Below, one piece after another: positions 1 through 9,509 of a DNA stretch of 64,000 nt (positions within the stretch are counted from its first letter, which is position 1; every line of letters starts with the position of its first letter). The notes under the pieces were generated by a model. The model searched no databases and was not told where the DNA came from. It worked only from the letters and a program-made list of their open reading frames with translations. This DNA comes from Flavobacterium sp. ALD4. GTDB taxonomy: Bacteria > Bacteroidota > Bacteroidia > Flavobacteriales > Flavobacteriaceae. The stretch lies in NCBI RefSeq assembly GCF_002836475.1, contig NZ_PJBJ01000023.1:248001-312000 (forward strand), in the 5' to 3' direction. The position numbers and the translations under genes are program-made.

Positions 1-920
1 ATATACAGGAATCAAATATTAACAAACAAATCGAATTCATTTACACTTTCTTTAAACCTCAAGTTGAAGAAAAAGGATTGCATCTTTTAATTAAAAATAC
101 TTTATCTGAAAAAGATGCATTTATAAAATCCGACAGTGAAAAAATCTATGGTATACTTACCAATCTGGTTAAAAATGCTATGAAGTTTACTGAGCAAGGA
201 ACAATAGAATTGGGCTATACTTTAAAAACAGAAAATGAGTATGCTGAGCTGGAGTTTTACGTGAAAGATATGGGCATTGGAATACCAAAAGACAGACAGG
301 AAGCAATATTTGAGCGTTTTATTCAAGCTGATGTATCAGATAAAATGGCAAGTCAGGGAACAGGTTTAGGTCTGTCAATTTCTAAAGCATATGTGGAAAT
401 GCTTGGAGGAAAAATATGGGTAGAAAGTGAAGAACGGAAAGGTTCAACCTTTTATTTTACCATTCCCTATCAGACTGAACCAGAAGAAAAAATTGTTACT
501 GATAAAGATAATTGGCCTATAAAATTAAGTAGTGAGGTTAACCTTAACGTCATGGACCTAAAAATATTAGCTGCAGAGGACGATAAAATATCGAGAATGT
601 TGATCTCAGCCATAGTAAAAGGGAATACTAAAGCATTACTAGAAGCAAGAACAGGTATTGAAGCTGTAGCTATTTGCCGAAATAATCCTGACCTTGATTT
701 AGTCCTGATGGATATGCAAATGCCTGGGTTAAATGGATATGAAGCAACCCAGCAAATCCGACAATTTAACAAAGACGTTATTATAATAGCACAGTCCGCT
801 TTTGGACTATCTGACGACAGAGAGAAGGCAATAGTAGCAGGTTGCAACGATTATATTTCAAAACCTATTAACAAAACAGAATTACTTGCATTAATACGCA
901 AGTATTTTAATAAAGAATGA
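1..920 (+). CDS. Hybrid sensor histidine kinase/response regulator, 3' part (5' end outside window)
   Basis: The reading frame is open from base 3, so the gene starts before the window. It encodes the C-terminal part of a hybrid two-component kinase. The HATPase_c domain comes first: an N-box (NLVKNAMKF), a G1 box (DMGIGIP) and a G2 box (GTGLGLSIS). A receiver domain follows from about base 553, with the acidic pair EDD and the phospho-acceptor Asp in LVLMDMQMPG (codon 711-713). The final KP motif is present (ISKPIN). The HisKA phospho-acceptor and any sensor domain lie upstream and cannot be judged. The receiver probably takes part in an internal phosphorelay, because no output domain follows it before the stop. 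A terminator lies downstream at 1092-1120. The class is clear; the signal sensed is unknown. Confidence 0.93.
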   Translation, partial: IQESNINKQIEFIYTFFKPQVEEKGLHLLIKNTLSEKDAFIKSDSEKIYGILTNLVKNAMKFTEQGTIELGYTLKTENEYAELEFYVKDMGIGIPKDRQEAIFERFIQADVSDKMASQGTGLGLSISKAYVEMLGGKIWVESEERKGSTFYFTIPYQTEPEEKIVTDKDNWPIKLSSEVNLNVMDLKILAAEDDKISRMLISAIVKGNTKALLEARTGIEAVAICRNNPDLDLVLMDMQMPGLNGYEATQQIRQFNKDVIIIAQSAFGLSDDREKAIVAGCNDYISKPINKTELLALIRKYFNKE

Positions 921-1091
921 ATTGATTGTCAATTAAAAAATAGAAAACAAAACACATGACTATAAAAACGATAGTCGGTTCTGCAGTAAAATTATGGTTT
1001 GTAGTCGTTTATAATTTTTTTTACTTATAAAAATCGATATTCATCAGGTGTTATGTTCTGAAATAGCTACAGCTTTTAATCTATAAAAATA

Positions 1092-1120
1092 AAGAAACCA
1101 GCCGTATAGGCTGGTTTCTT
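1092..1120. terminator. Bidirectional intrinsic terminator
   Basis: A perfect 12-bp stem (AAGAAACCAGCC, then GGCTGGTTTCTT) closes a 5-base loop and is flanked by A and T runs. It sits between the converging hybrid-kinase gene and the secreted-protein gene, so it can serve both. A weaker 6-bp hairpin (GACTAT/ATAGTC, 958-976) lies closer to the kinase stop. Nothing else was seen in 921-1212. Confidence 0.8.
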
Positions 1121-1212
1121 CTATATCATTGGAAAAAATCATATTTCCATATTCATTACACTTTTTTTTAAAGGTAGTAACCCAGTAGAAAAAAGAATGA
1201 AAAAGTTAATTG

Positions 1213-1938
1213 TTATAGAGCGGTAAATAGAGATGGATCAATATTCATGCTAACTAGTACATTTTTTGGACCTACATCTTCATTAGGTCTATCAAAAGAA
1301 AGTAAAATACTACCCACTTTTTGATAATTATTCCAAGGTTTTAGAAACTTTGGCTCGGAATCTTTAAAATTTTGATAGTACGCCCACTGCTTTATTAAGT
1401 GATCTTCTTTATCGACATACAGCCAGTATTTATTTTCAGGAGTTACACCCACAGCATTAAAAGTGAGCTGTAATATATCTACCGTTATACCATTTGATAA
1501 TTGGTCTGTTTTGACATAAGTAAGATTCACTCCAGGGTCTTGTAATTTCCATGGCATTACTAACCAATATGAATCATTAATCCACAATGCCTTCCCTTTT
1601 TCAAGTAAATTATTAGCTTTAGTCTCGTCTTGAACTAAAGCACCATTCTCGTATACTTTACCTTTTAGGGTATTGATATTTACTAAGATTACTTGATTCG
1701 CTGATGGATTCTCTATGCGAACATCTCCCGTCCATTTATTCCACAACAGTTTTCTGTTCACAAAATCCCATTGAATAAAATGGGCTGCATCATAATTTTT
1801 CATTCCCCCCATCACCGTAACCATTTCTTCTACAATCGCATTGGCTTTTTTGTCATTTGACTGAGCTAATACAGAATTGCTACTGAAAATTAGTGTAATA
1901 AAAATTATAGCTGCTCTAAAAATATTTTTCATAATCAT
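1213..1938 (-). CDS. Secreted hypothetical protein, possibly DUF6503-like
   Basis: The 241-residue product has a clear N-terminal signal peptide: a basic start, a hydrophobic stretch to about residue 22, then a VLAQ-type cleavage site. It is therefore exported to the periplasm or cell surface. The body is rich in Trp and Tyr (HFIQWDFVNRKLLWNKWTG, YWLVMPWKL, KYWLYVDKEDHLIKQWAYY). This looks like a beta-rich, LolA-like lipoprotein-carrier fold and like Bacteroidota proteins often filed as DUF6503. That assignment is from memory and not certain. Two ATGs two codons apart (1938 and 1932) could both serve as start. A TATTTTTG promoter element lies at 1961-1968 on the same strand. The function is unknown. 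Confidence 0.8.
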   Translation of the reverse strand: MIMKNIFRAAIIFITLIFSSNSVLAQSNDKKANAIVEEMVTVMGGMKNYDAAHFIQWDFVNRKLLWNKWTGDVRIENPSANQVILVNINTLKGKVYENGALVQDETKANNLLEKGKALWINDSYWLVMPWKLQDPGVNLTYVKTDQLSNGITVDILQLTFNAVGVTPENKYWLYVDKEDHLIKQWAYYQNFKDSEPKFLKPWNNYQKVGSILLSFDRPNEDVGPKNVLVSMNIDPSLFTAL

Positions 1939-1960
1939 TTATTTGATTGATTCTAAGAAA

Positions 1961-1968
1961 CAAAAATA
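1961..1968 (-). promoter_or_regulatory. Bacteroidota -7 promoter element for the secreted-protein gene
   Basis: Reads TATTTTTG on the minus strand, matching TAnnTTTG, 22 bases upstream of the ATG at 1938. Confidence 0.55.
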
Positions 1969-2050
1969 GTTTGTTTTTCACCTCTGATGCATTCATATCT
2001 CATTATATAAATTTATATCTTCATTATTATTTCCTATTGTAGCTCTCTGT

Positions 2051-2638
2051 CTATAAATAGACGGCTATCTCGTCCAAAATAAGTGAATGTAGATAATTAG
2101 CCGAGTTAATTAATCCATTCTTCCTTAAGTAATCTAAGGGTTCATATTCATCTAAATCTTGGTTTCTTCAGTTTAAAACAAACTTTCTAAAAGCCTCCAA
2201 TGCCTTTACATGATTTAAATCAATTATATCTGCAATAAAGTCATCTGCAGATTTTGCAACCAGCCCAATATTGGCTGAATAATCCCCCGAGAAATCTTTT
2301 AAAATATTTGTTATTATTACATTTGCATTCGTTTTTATTGCCGCTAGAAGCAAATGACGGTCTTTAACGTCTGGCAAGGTTAATCAAGAAATCAATGATT
2401 CATAATTTAGGACTATTGCATCTGGGAATGTCAGATTTGTAACAATTAACCTTTTTTTTATTTGTTCTTTACTTATTCCTTTTCTTCCCATAACATCTTC
2501 CTACCCATAAAAAATATTACTATTTCATTTTTGAGTAAATAATTTATAATGAGCAAGCCAAAAAAGTAAATCTCTAACTTCAAGTAAATAATTTACAGTA
2601 GTGTCAAGGACACATGTAAAATGAATGCTATGAATCAT
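2051..2638 (-). pseudogene. PIN-domain toxin pseudogene (four in-frame stops)
   Basis: Read in one frame from the ATG at 2638 to the TAG at 2053-2051, this is a complete 195-codon PIN-domain (PIN_3-like) ribonuclease toxin. It starts MIHSIHFTCVLDTTV and continues VRDLLFWLAHYKLF, RKGISKEQIKKRL, FPDAIVLNYESLIS, LPDVKDRHLLLAAIKTNANV, LKDF and ADDFIADIIDLN. It ends in a KNGLINSANYLHSLI-type tail. Four stop codons interrupt it: TGA 2527-2525 and TAG 2503-2501 (both where I expect Trp), TGA 2386-2384 (expected Gly) and TGA 2170-2168 (expected Arg). No indel is needed to keep the frame. The first acidic residue (VLDT) and the second acidic cluster (PDVKDRH) remain. The toxin cannot be made full length, and the longest intact piece is the last third. 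Its start overlaps the ancestral antitoxin end, as is usual for such pairs. Confidence 0.85.
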
Positions 2639-3009
2639 ATAAGCCTAGTTCTTCAACAGAATTCATAACAGCTATTAGTAGTTTACTCCCTTTGCAGTTT
2701 CATTACTTTTTGAAAATCCATTATGTCTTCATGTTTAACTCTAGGATGTCTTCCGACCAAACTAAATGGAATATTTCCTTCCTCAAGTAATTTAACAAAA
2801 TGAGGTCTTGAACAGCCTAATAATTCAGCTACTGCTGGAGTTGTCATTTCAGTACTAATCGGAACTACAGAAACTGATTGACCTTGACTTATTACTTTCA
2901 ATATTTTCGCTAAAAGTTTTAGCGCTTGTAAAGGAATTTTTATTTCTTCAGCAATATCTTCACTTTCAATTTCTGAATTCTCCGAATGCAATCCTTCTAA
3001 CGTAAGCAT
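2628..3009 (-). pseudogene. HTH (excisionase-type) antitoxin gene with 3' frameshift
   Basis: The intact frame runs from the ATG at 3009 to a TAA at 2685-2683 (108 aa). It has an excisionase-type HTH near residues 55-95: TTPAVAELLGCSRPHFVKLL, then GRHPRVKHEDIMDF. After that, a +1 frame continues SKLLIAVMNSVEELGLYDS to a TAG at 2630-2628. That is the tail I expect for this antitoxin family, and it overlaps the PIN toxin start. A net one-base gain (or two-base loss) near 2685-2690 therefore cut off about 19 residues. The DNA-binding part is intact, so the protein may still act as a repressor, but the lost tail would be the likely toxin-contact region. No TAnnTTTG element was recognised upstream. 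Confidence 0.75.
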
Positions 3010-3188
3010 ATATACCGTATCTTTTGTTTAGGCTGTACCTTTTTTAAAACTATCATAAAAAGGAAGCAAAAAACTCACTCTAATACACGAACACATTCTT
3101 ACCGATCAACGCAGTTACGACTACCATTAGCAACGTATTATTGTTATCTTAGCCTAACTACAAATATGCTACAAGAAAAAAATATAAC

Positions 3189-4121
3189 ATGCAAACAATA
3201 TTAGGAGCAAACGGAATAATAGGAGAAGAATTAGCCCTTGAATTACGAAAAAACTATACCGATAAGATACAATTAGTGGGACGTAACCCCCAGAAAGGGC
3301 ATCCAAACGATCTTCTCTTTAAAGCAGACCTACTCGATCCGGAAAGTGTTATTAAGGCACTTGAAAATACTGAGATTGCCTACCTGACAGTGGGACTTCC
3401 GTACGATTCTGAAATATGGCTCCGTAATTGGGTGATTGTAATGCAAAATGTAATCAGCGCCTGTAAGAAGAACAACTGCAAACTCGTTTATTTTGACAAT
3501 ACCTACGCCTATGCCCAAGACAGCAAAATACAAACTGAAGAAACACCTTTCGCCTCTGAAGGGAAAAAAGGAAGAGGAAAAAAATTGGCAGCTGAACTTT
3601 TATTAAAAGCCATTGCCAATAAAGAAATTGAAGCCGTGATTTGCAGGGCACCCGAGTTCTACGGTCCAGGTAAAACCAAAGGACTCACCAATAGTCTGAT
3701 TTTTGAAAACCTTAAAAACGGCAAAGAACCTAAAGTATTCTTAAAAGACACTGTATTACGGACATTGATCTTTACCCCTGATGCCAGCAAAGCCATGGCA
3801 CTAATAGGCAATACAACTGATACATATGGCCAAACTTGGCACTTGCCCTGTAACGATAATAGATTGACCTACAAGCAATTTATTGCCGAAATCGGACAGC
3901 AATTGGAACGAGAAATAAAATACAAAGTATTGCATTGGGTCATACTAAAAATAGGTTCATTCTTCAACCATTACCTCAAAGAAACGCAGGAATTACTGCC
4001 TCGTTATGCGATAGATAATATCTTTGATTCTTCAAAATTCAAAACCAGATTTCCAGATTTTGTCGTAACGACCTACCCAGAAGGAATTAAAATAATCATC
4101 AAAGACTTTAAGATAAAATAA
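3189..4121 (+). CDS. NAD-dependent epimerase/dehydratase-like SDR protein
   Basis: This 310-residue extended short-chain dehydrogenase starts directly with the dinucleotide-binding motif (ILGANGIIGEELA, residues 4-16). A YFDNTYAY segment near residues 98-105 sits where the family has its catalytic Ser/Tyr region, followed by GRGKKLAAELL with the usual Lys. RAPEFYGPG near residue 155 is the conserved NAD-epimerase turn. Other Flavobacteriia carry similar single-gene epimerase-like proteins, but the substrate cannot be read from sequence. It stands alone: decayed toxin-antitoxin genes lie upstream, and a strong terminator separates it from the converging SDR gene. Confidence 0.85.
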   Translation: MQTILGANGIIGEELALELRKNYTDKIQLVGRNPQKGHPNDLLFKADLLDPESVIKALENTEIAYLTVGLPYDSEIWLRNWVIVMQNVISACKKNNCKLVYFDNTYAYAQDSKIQTEETPFASEGKKGRGKKLAAELLLKAIANKEIEAVICRAPEFYGPGKTKGLTNSLIFENLKNGKEPKVFLKDTVLRTLIFTPDASKAMALIGNTTDTYGQTWHLPCNDNRLTYKQFIAEIGQQLEREIKYKVLHWVILKIGSFFNHYLKETQELLPRYAIDNIFDSSKFKTRFPDFVVTTYPEGIKIIIKDFKIK

Positions 4122-4148
4122 GAATGCCTCTAATTCGATTTCCAAAAA

Positions 4149-4181
4149 AAGAATGGCTGCTCAAATTGAGCAGCCATTCTT
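4149..4181. terminator. Bidirectional terminator between two convergent SDR genes
   Basis: A 14-bp perfect stem (left arm 4149-4162, right arm 4168-4181) closes a 5-base loop, with an A run before it. It can end both the forward epimerase gene and the reverse NAD(P)-binding gene. Confidence 0.85.
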
Positions 4182-4221
4182 AGCTTTATCTATTCATTTA
4201 TTTTAATCATTTTACTTCTAT

Positions 4222-4854
4222 CTAACTTACTTTCTCCAGTGCTTTGCCTATCAAAGTATCTCCGTTGATAATTTCAAAAGTCGCCTTATTGGCTACGTTA
4301 TCATGCAAAGTTTGCACTAATGTTTGTGCCACGTCTTCCCTACTTATTTCGCCCGCTCTATTTAATTTTCTTTCTAGTTCAATAGTAGTCAATGGTGATT
4401 CATTAGTTAAAGAACCTGGTCTGACAATACTATAATTTAAACCACTGACTTTTAAATATTCATCAGCATTGTATTTTGCTTTTAAATACTCTTGCAACTG
4501 CGTTGCTTCTTCCGGTTTGTCAGCTCCCATGGAACTCAACATAACAAACTTTTTGATATTTGCTTTTTTGGAGGCATCTATTAGTTTTTTTGCTCCTTCT
4601 TGATCAACTCCTATAACATTTGTACCACCAGAACCTGCAGCAAATATTACTTTGTCAATAGAATCAGTAAAAAAAGGAGAAACATCACCTTCCAAGTCAC
4701 CTAAAACAGTTTCAATATTTTTAGCCTTAAAATAGGCTTGTTGCTCTACTTTTCTAACCATGGCTATTGGGTTAAAATAAGGTGATTCATTCAAAAGAGT
4801 TACTACTTTTTTTCCTGTGGTGCCATTAGCACCTGCTACTAATATATTTTCCAT
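4222..4854 (-). CDS. NAD(P)-binding protein, atypical SDR (NmrA/YwnB-like)
   Basis: The product is about 210 residues and has an atypical SDR Rossmann fold. The cofactor loop VAGANGTTGKKV lies near the start, and AAGSGGTNVIGVDQEGAKKL and FVMLSSMGAD sit at the positions of the fourth and fifth strands. It ends like the YwnB/YhfK group of small NAD(P)H-binding proteins (YSIVRPGSL, then EISREDVAQTLVQTL). These may act as redox sensors or quinone/flavin reductases; the substrate is unknown. ATG 4854 was chosen because the TTG two codons upstream lies inside a TACTTTTG promoter element, so the mRNA may be almost leaderless. Confidence 0.85.
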   Translation of the reverse strand: MENILVAGANGTTGKKVVTLLNESPYFNPIAMVRKVEQQAYFKAKNIETVLGDLEGDVSPFFTDSIDKVIFAAGSGGTNVIGVDQEGAKKLIDASKKANIKKFVMLSSMGADKPEEATQLQEYLKAKYNADEYLKVSGLNYSIVRPGSLTNESPLTTIELERKLNRAGEISREDVAQTLVQTLHDNVANKATFEIINGDTLIGKALEKVS

Positions 4855-4857
4855 ACT

Positions 4858-4865
4858 CAAAAGTA
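4858..4865 (-). promoter_or_regulatory. -7 element directly upstream of the NmrA-like gene
   Basis: Reads TACTTTTG on the minus strand, only three bases before the ATG at 4854. Transcription would start at or next to the start codon. Confidence 0.5.
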
Positions 4866-5032
4866 CGCAAACAAATCTACTAACCCTGATCTGATGAAGC
4901 GTTTAACTTTAGTTTAGTACAAATTAACGTTCTTTTTAGCTTCAATATAATTAGAAATTATGTTGTAAAATAAGACTATTTCCTCTTGCCCTTTTTTTAA
5001 TTTTACGATTTTCTACTCTTTATAAAATTCAC

Positions 5033-5040
5033 TATTTTTG
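5033..5040 (+). promoter_or_regulatory. -7 element of the aguBA operon
   Basis: TATTTTTG matches TAnnTTTG and ends 18 bases before the aguB ATG at 5059. The TTG at its end is in frame with aguB but is promoter, not start codon. Confidence 0.6.
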
Positions 5041-5058
5041 CAATCTAAAAATGATACT

Positions 5059-5946
5059 ATGCCAAATAAAAAATATAAAATAGCGGTTATACAATTAAAC
5101 CTTAATGACGTTGCCGAAAACAACCTTAAAAAGTGCTTGAGTTGGGTACGTGATGCCGCAAATCAAGGCGCGGAGGTAATCTCTTTACCGGAATTATACA
5201 GCAGTCATTATTTCTGTCAGAGTGAAGACGTTGACAATTTTGCTTTGGCAGAACCGCTTTACAGCACTTCGTTTATCGCTTTCAGTGCTTTAGCCAAAGA
5301 ATTGGGCGTGGTCATCATTGTTCCTTTTTTCGAAAAAAGAATGGCAGGTATTTACCATAATAGTGCCTATATTATTGATACTGACGGTTCAGAAGCGGGC
5401 TTATACCGCAAAATGCATATTCCGGATGATCCTCATTTTTACGAGAAATTCTATTTCACCCCCGGAGATTTAGGTTTCAAAACCATCCCTACACAAAAGG
5501 GTAAAATTGGAACGTTAATTTGCTGGGATCAATGGTACCCTGAAGCGGCTCGATTGACCGCTTTACAAGGTGCTGAGGTTTTATTTTACCCAACAGCGAT
5601 TGGATGGCATCCGGGAGAAAAGGATGAATATGGAGTAAACCAACACGGTGCCTGGATGAGTGTGATGAAAGGACATGCGGTTGCTAATGGAGTTTATGTT
5701 GCTGCAGCAAACAGAATAGGTTTAGAGCAATATTTACCTGATACAGATGGAATTCAATTTTGGGGTTCTTCCTTTATAGCTGGACCACAAGGCGAAATTT
5801 TGGCGCAAGCCTCACATGATAAAGAAGAGATTTTAATTGCTGAAGTCGATTTAGATACGCAAGAAAACGTACGTCAGAACTGGCCATTCTTCCGAGACCG
5901 AAGAATTGACGCTTTTGGAGATATTACTAAAAGAGCAATCGACTAA
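5059..5946 (+). CDS. aguB: N-carbamoylputrescine amidase
   Basis: A 295-residue nitrilase-superfamily amidohydrolase that hydrolyses N-carbamoylputrescine to putrescine, CO2 and ammonia. The catalytic triad regions are visible: Glu in ISLPELYSSH, Lys in LYRKMHIPDD and Cys in LICWDQWYPEAAR. The family-typical HPGEKDEYG loop follows. Length fits bacterial and plant N-carbamoylputrescine amidases (about 290-300). The start is ATG 5059, because the upstream in-frame TTG belongs to the promoter. Agmatine deiminase follows after two bases. The two are clearly one operon for making putrescine from agmatine, and this pairing makes the assignment firm. No arginine decarboxylase is in the window. Confidence 0.95.
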   Translation: MPNKKYKIAVIQLNLNDVAENNLKKCLSWVRDAANQGAEVISLPELYSSHYFCQSEDVDNFALAEPLYSTSFIAFSALAKELGVVIIVPFFEKRMAGIYHNSAYIIDTDGSEAGLYRKMHIPDDPHFYEKFYFTPGDLGFKTIPTQKGKIGTLICWDQWYPEAARLTALQGAEVLFYPTAIGWHPGEKDEYGVNQHGAWMSVMKGHAVANGVYVAAANRIGLEQYLPDTDGIQFWGSSFIAGPQGEILAQASHDKEEILIAEVDLDTQENVRQNWPFFRDRRIDAFGDITKRAID

Positions 5947-5948
5947 TT

Positions 5949-6989
5949 ATGACTACAAACAACCGAAGGTTCCCTGCAGAATGGGAAAACCAACAAGGCA
6001 TCCTACTGTGTTTTCCTCATAACGGAAAAGATTGGCCGGGAAAATACGAAGCGATTCAATGGGCGTTTATTGAATTCATCAAAAAAGTGGCTACTTATGA
6101 AACAGTGATTTTAGTAGTTATTGACGACAAACTAAAAGAAAAAGTTGCCAGAATGCTAGAAATGGCACATGTGAATTTAGACAATATCTCCTTTATCATT
6201 CAAAAAACGAACAGAAGCTGGATGCGTGATTCAGGTCCTATCGTAATTAAAAACGGGGAGCAACGGGAAGCTTTGAATTTCAACTTTAACGGTTGGGCAA
6301 AATATAAAAACTTCCAATTAGACAAACATATTCCTGCGACAGTGGCAAATTTTCTTGATATTCCACTTACGCAAGTGATGTACAAAGGAAAGCCTGTGAT
6401 TGTGGAAGGCGGCGCAATTGACAGCAATGGAAGAGGTACTTTATTGACTTCGGAAGAATGCTTGATGCATCCTGACATTCAGGTACGAAATCCAAACTTT
6501 ACCAAAGCGGATTACGAAGCTGTTTTCAAGGAGTACTTGGGAATCACTAATGTGATTTGGTTAGGAAATGGAGTTGAAGGCGATGATACGCACGGACACA
6601 TCGACGATTTATGTCGTTTCATTAACGAAGACACTATCGTGACCATAATCGAGACTAATACTGAAGACAACAACTATCTTCCATTACAAGATAACTTGAA
6701 ACGTTTGCAGAATGCCAAGTTAGAAAATGGTAAATCACCTGTAATTGTAGCTTTGCCAATGCCAAAACGCCTGGACTTTGAAGATCTAAGATTACCGGCG
6801 AGTTACGCCAATTTCCTTATTTTGAATAAATGTGTCTTGGTTCCCACTTTTAACGATCCCAGCGATCGAAAAGCCCTAAACATTCTTGCCGAATGTTTCC
6901 CCGACAGGGAAATCATAGGAATTAGCGCCATCGATCTGATTTGGGGTTTTGGAACCTTACATTGTTTAAGCCAGCAAATACCGGCATAA
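5949..6989 (+). CDS. aguA: Agmatine deiminase
   Basis: A 346-residue peptidylarginine-deiminase-family enzyme that converts agmatine to N-carbamoylputrescine, the substrate of the preceding AguB. Family signatures are WENQQGILLCFPHN at the N-terminus, RSWMRDSGPIV, VEGGAIDSNGRGTLLT, the His/Asp site GDDTHGHIDDLCRF and the nucleophilic Cys in GTLHCLSQQ near the C-terminus. The length is normal. It starts two bases after aguB, so translation is probably coupled. A strong terminator follows at 7009-7038. Confidence 0.96.
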   Translation: MTTNNRRFPAEWENQQGILLCFPHNGKDWPGKYEAIQWAFIEFIKKVATYETVILVVIDDKLKEKVARMLEMAHVNLDNISFIIQKTNRSWMRDSGPIVIKNGEQREALNFNFNGWAKYKNFQLDKHIPATVANFLDIPLTQVMYKGKPVIVEGGAIDSNGRGTLLTSEECLMHPDIQVRNPNFTKADYEAVFKEYLGITNVIWLGNGVEGDDTHGHIDDLCRFINEDTIVTIIETNTEDNNYLPLQDNLKRLQNAKLENGKSPVIVALPMPKRLDFEDLRLPASYANFLILNKCVLVPTFNDPSDRKALNILAECFPDREIIGISAIDLIWGFGTLHCLSQQIPA

Positions 6990-7008
6990 AAGACAAGGTA
7001 CTATACTA

Positions 7009-7038
7009 AAAAACACCAGCAATATTGCTGGTGTTTTT
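7009..7038. terminator. Bidirectional terminator after aguA
   Basis: A 12-bp stem (7009-7020 with 7027-7038) carries a palindromic centre, so the whole element is almost perfectly self-complementary. It is flanked by A and T runs and lies between aguA and the converging M1 peptidase gene. Confidence 0.85.
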
Positions 7039-7062
7039 GTTTGCTGTCCTTTGTGAAAAAGA

Positions 7063-9324
7063 TTATTTATCTTTTGTAAATGGTATTTTTTGAGTATTCC
7101 CAATAATCATATCAAAACCAGTTTGACTATCATTAAATTGGAATTTCAATCCTGCTCTTTTAGACTCAAAAAGGTCTTTCTCTATTGGTTCCACAGAGAA
7201 TATAGGATAGTTAGGAATCGCAGCACTAAGAACACTGTTTTCCTCTGAAAAAGTTATTTTCATTGGTGATTGCGTATCTGAATAAGTTCCTAAATACCCA
7301 TCTAAAATCAAATCCTTTTCAATAACTCCTTTAGCAGTGGTCCAAACATTATTGGCTTCATTGCTATCTGGAAAAACATGATCTGGATCTAAAGTGATGC
7401 TTTCAATTTCCTCCGTAGAATTATGCTTAAATGACCACTCTGTGTTTTTTTGCCAAATTTCAACCGGTAATTTTACTCTTTCTACTTTACCGCTTTTTGT
7501 TTTCACATCAAGGATTATAGGCATAGGCATTTTTTCGAAATTCTCTACGGTAATTACAACTCCTTGTTTCGCATCATTTTTTACGTATTTAATTGAATTA
7601 ATACCTTGGTCAAAACGCCAATTGTATTGAAACCAACCTCGCCAGAACCAACTTAAATCTTCACCTGCAACATTCTCCATGGTTCTGAAGAAATCATCTG
7701 GTGTAGGATGTTTAAAAGCCCAACGCTCTACATAAGTTCTAAAAGCCAAATCAAAACGTTCTGGTCCTAGTACCTGTTCACGTAAAATAACTAAGCCTAA
7801 ACTTGGTTTGTAATAAGCTAAAACACCAATATTAGCTTCTTTCATATTATCAGGGGAACTCATAATAGTTTCTAAATCAGAACCCGTTAGAATTTCAGCT
7901 CTTTGGTGCAAATCATTCGGTTCTGCCTTGTATTCCCCATTATTAAAGTCTACTGATGATAATGAATTAATGAAAGTATTGAATCCTTCATCCATCCAAG
8001 CGAATAAACGTTCATTTGAACCCACAATCATAGGAAACCAGTTGTGACCAAACTCATGATCCGTTACACCCCATAAATCTTCTCCTTTAGATTCCCATCC
8101 ACAAAATACAATCCCTGGATATTCCATTCCGCCTTCATTACCTGCCACATTTGTAGCAACCGGATAAGAATACTCAAACCATCTTTTAGAATAATTTTCA
8201 ATGGACGCCTTGGTAAATTCTGTTGAACGTCCCCAAGCCTCATTGCCGGCGCTTTCAACTGGATAAGCTGACAAGGCTAATGATTTTTTACCGCTTGGAA
8301 GATTAATTTTAGCTCCATCTAAAATAAATGCCGCTGAAGATGCCCATGATAAATCCCTAGCGTTTTTAAGTTTATAATGCCATGTTTTGGTGGCAGTAGA
8401 CATACTATTGGCTAACACAGCCACTTCTTCCTCTGTACGAATAAAAACAGTTTTATCGCTTAATTTTGCTTTTGCTAATCTATTTTGCTCCACAGCACTA
8501 TAAACTGCTGTAGGGTTTACTAACTCCCCTGAAGAAACAACAATATGATTGGCTGGAGCAGTAATATTGATATCAAAATCTCCGTATTCCAAATAAAATT
8601 CTGAAGCTCCTAAATAGGGGTTCGTATTCCAACCTCTTACGTCATCATAAACACACATGCGCGGATACCACTGAGCTATAGTGAATATTTTCCCGTTTTT
8701 AGTGTCCAAAACTCCAGTTCTGTCTGAACCTTCCTTAGGAGAAATATAAGAGAAATCAATTTTGACTTTTACTGCTCCCCCTTTCGCTTTTAACCCTTCA
8801 GGAAGAAAAACTTGCATTCTTGTATCTGTAATTATATACTTAGCATCGACTTCAGTAGATTTTCCTTTAGAAGTACTAACAATTTTAACGGATTTGATTT
8901 TATGACCTCCGTCAAAATCTTCTCCTTGCGCACCATTGCGACTACCTGTCAAAGGCACAACAGCATTACCGCGTGAACCTGATTTGAACAAATTTTGATC
9001 TAAATTCATCCATATAAATGACATCGCATCAGGACTGTTATTGGTATAGGTTATTATATCGGTGCCAACAATTTCATTATTCTGTGCGTTTAATTTAGCT
9101 GTAAGAACATAATCTGCTCTATTTTGCCAATATTCTGCACCCGGTTGACCGCTAGCGGAACGCGTTGATGTACCATTTTTTGAATAAAAAAATGGTGCAA
9201 AAGCATCATGATAGTTGTAATTAGATTTTGGGGTAGTTGTTGCAGGAACTTCTTGCGCCCGAAGGGAAGAGATTCCCAATAATAGAGCCAATTGAAGCAT
9301 GGCCATAAACCGAATGTTTTTCAT
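7063..9324 (-). CDS. Secreted M1-family zinc metallopeptidase
   Basis: A 753-residue gluzincin of the aminopeptidase N family, with an N-terminal signal peptide ending near SLRAQ. The zinc site is complete: HEFGH at residues 423-427 and Glu446 in MDEGFN, spaced exactly as HEXXH-x18-E. The exopeptidase-type GGMEYPG motif lies about 30 residues before the zinc site. A beta-sandwich N-terminal domain precedes the catalytic domain ([27 protein letters not shown]). A C-terminal beta-rich part follows. It likely trims peptides in the periplasm or at the cell surface. It is monocistronic, with a terminator behind it. Flavobacteriia usually have several such peptidases, so the substrate range cannot be given. 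Confidence 0.93.
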   Translation of the reverse strand: MKNIRFMAMLQLALLLGISSLRAQEVPATTTPKSNYNYHDAFAPFFYSKNGTSTRSASGQPGAEYWQNRADYVLTAKLNAQNNEIVGTDIITYTNNSPDAMSFIWMNLDQNLFKSGSRGNAVVPLTGSRNGAQGEDFDGGHKIKSVKIVSTSKGKSTEVDAKYIITDTRMQVFLPEGLKAKGGAVKVKIDFSYISPKEGSDRTGVLDTKNGKIFTIAQWYPRMCVYDDVRGWNTNPYLGASEFYLEYGDFDINITAPANHIVVSSGELVNPTAVYSAVEQNRLAKAKLSDKTVFIRTEEEVAVLANSMSTATKTWHYKLKNARDLSWASSAAFILDGAKINLPSGKKSLALSAYPVESAGNEAWGRSTEFTKASIENYSKRWFEYSYPVATNVAGNEGGMEYPGIVFCGWESKGEDLWGVTDHEFGHNWFPMIVGSNERLFAWMDEGFNTFINSLSSVDFNNGEYKAEPNDLHQRAEILTGSDLETIMSSPDNMKEANIGVLAYYKPSLGLVILREQVLGPERFDLAFRTYVERWAFKHPTPDDFFRTMENVAGEDLSWFWRGWFQYNWRFDQGINSIKYVKNDAKQGVVITVENFEKMPMPIILDVKTKSGKVERVKLPVEIWQKNTEWSFKHNSTEEIESITLDPDHVFPDSNEANNVWTTAKGVIEKDLILDGYLGTYSDTQSPMKITFSEENSVLSAAIPNYPIFSVEPIEKDLFESKRAGLKFQFNDSQTGFDMIIGNTQKIPFTKDK

Positions 9325-9509
9325 GTTTTTTACTGTTTGCGTAGCAAATTAATAAAAAATAATCATACCCGTATATTAAACTCAATGTTTAATCAAATAT
9401 TAAGAAAGTTTCAATAAAAACACAATAAATCGTTTTTCGTTATTTTAAATAAAAATTAAGAAATATATTTACATCACTAAGTAATTTAATCCGAAACAAG
9501 ACTCTTCTT

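Noticed and set aside
5038..5058. TTG at 5038 as the aguB start
   Set aside because: It is the end of the TATTTTTG promoter element. ATG 5059 gives the family N-terminus. The same reasoning removed upstream TTG starts at 27073, 44290 and 4860.
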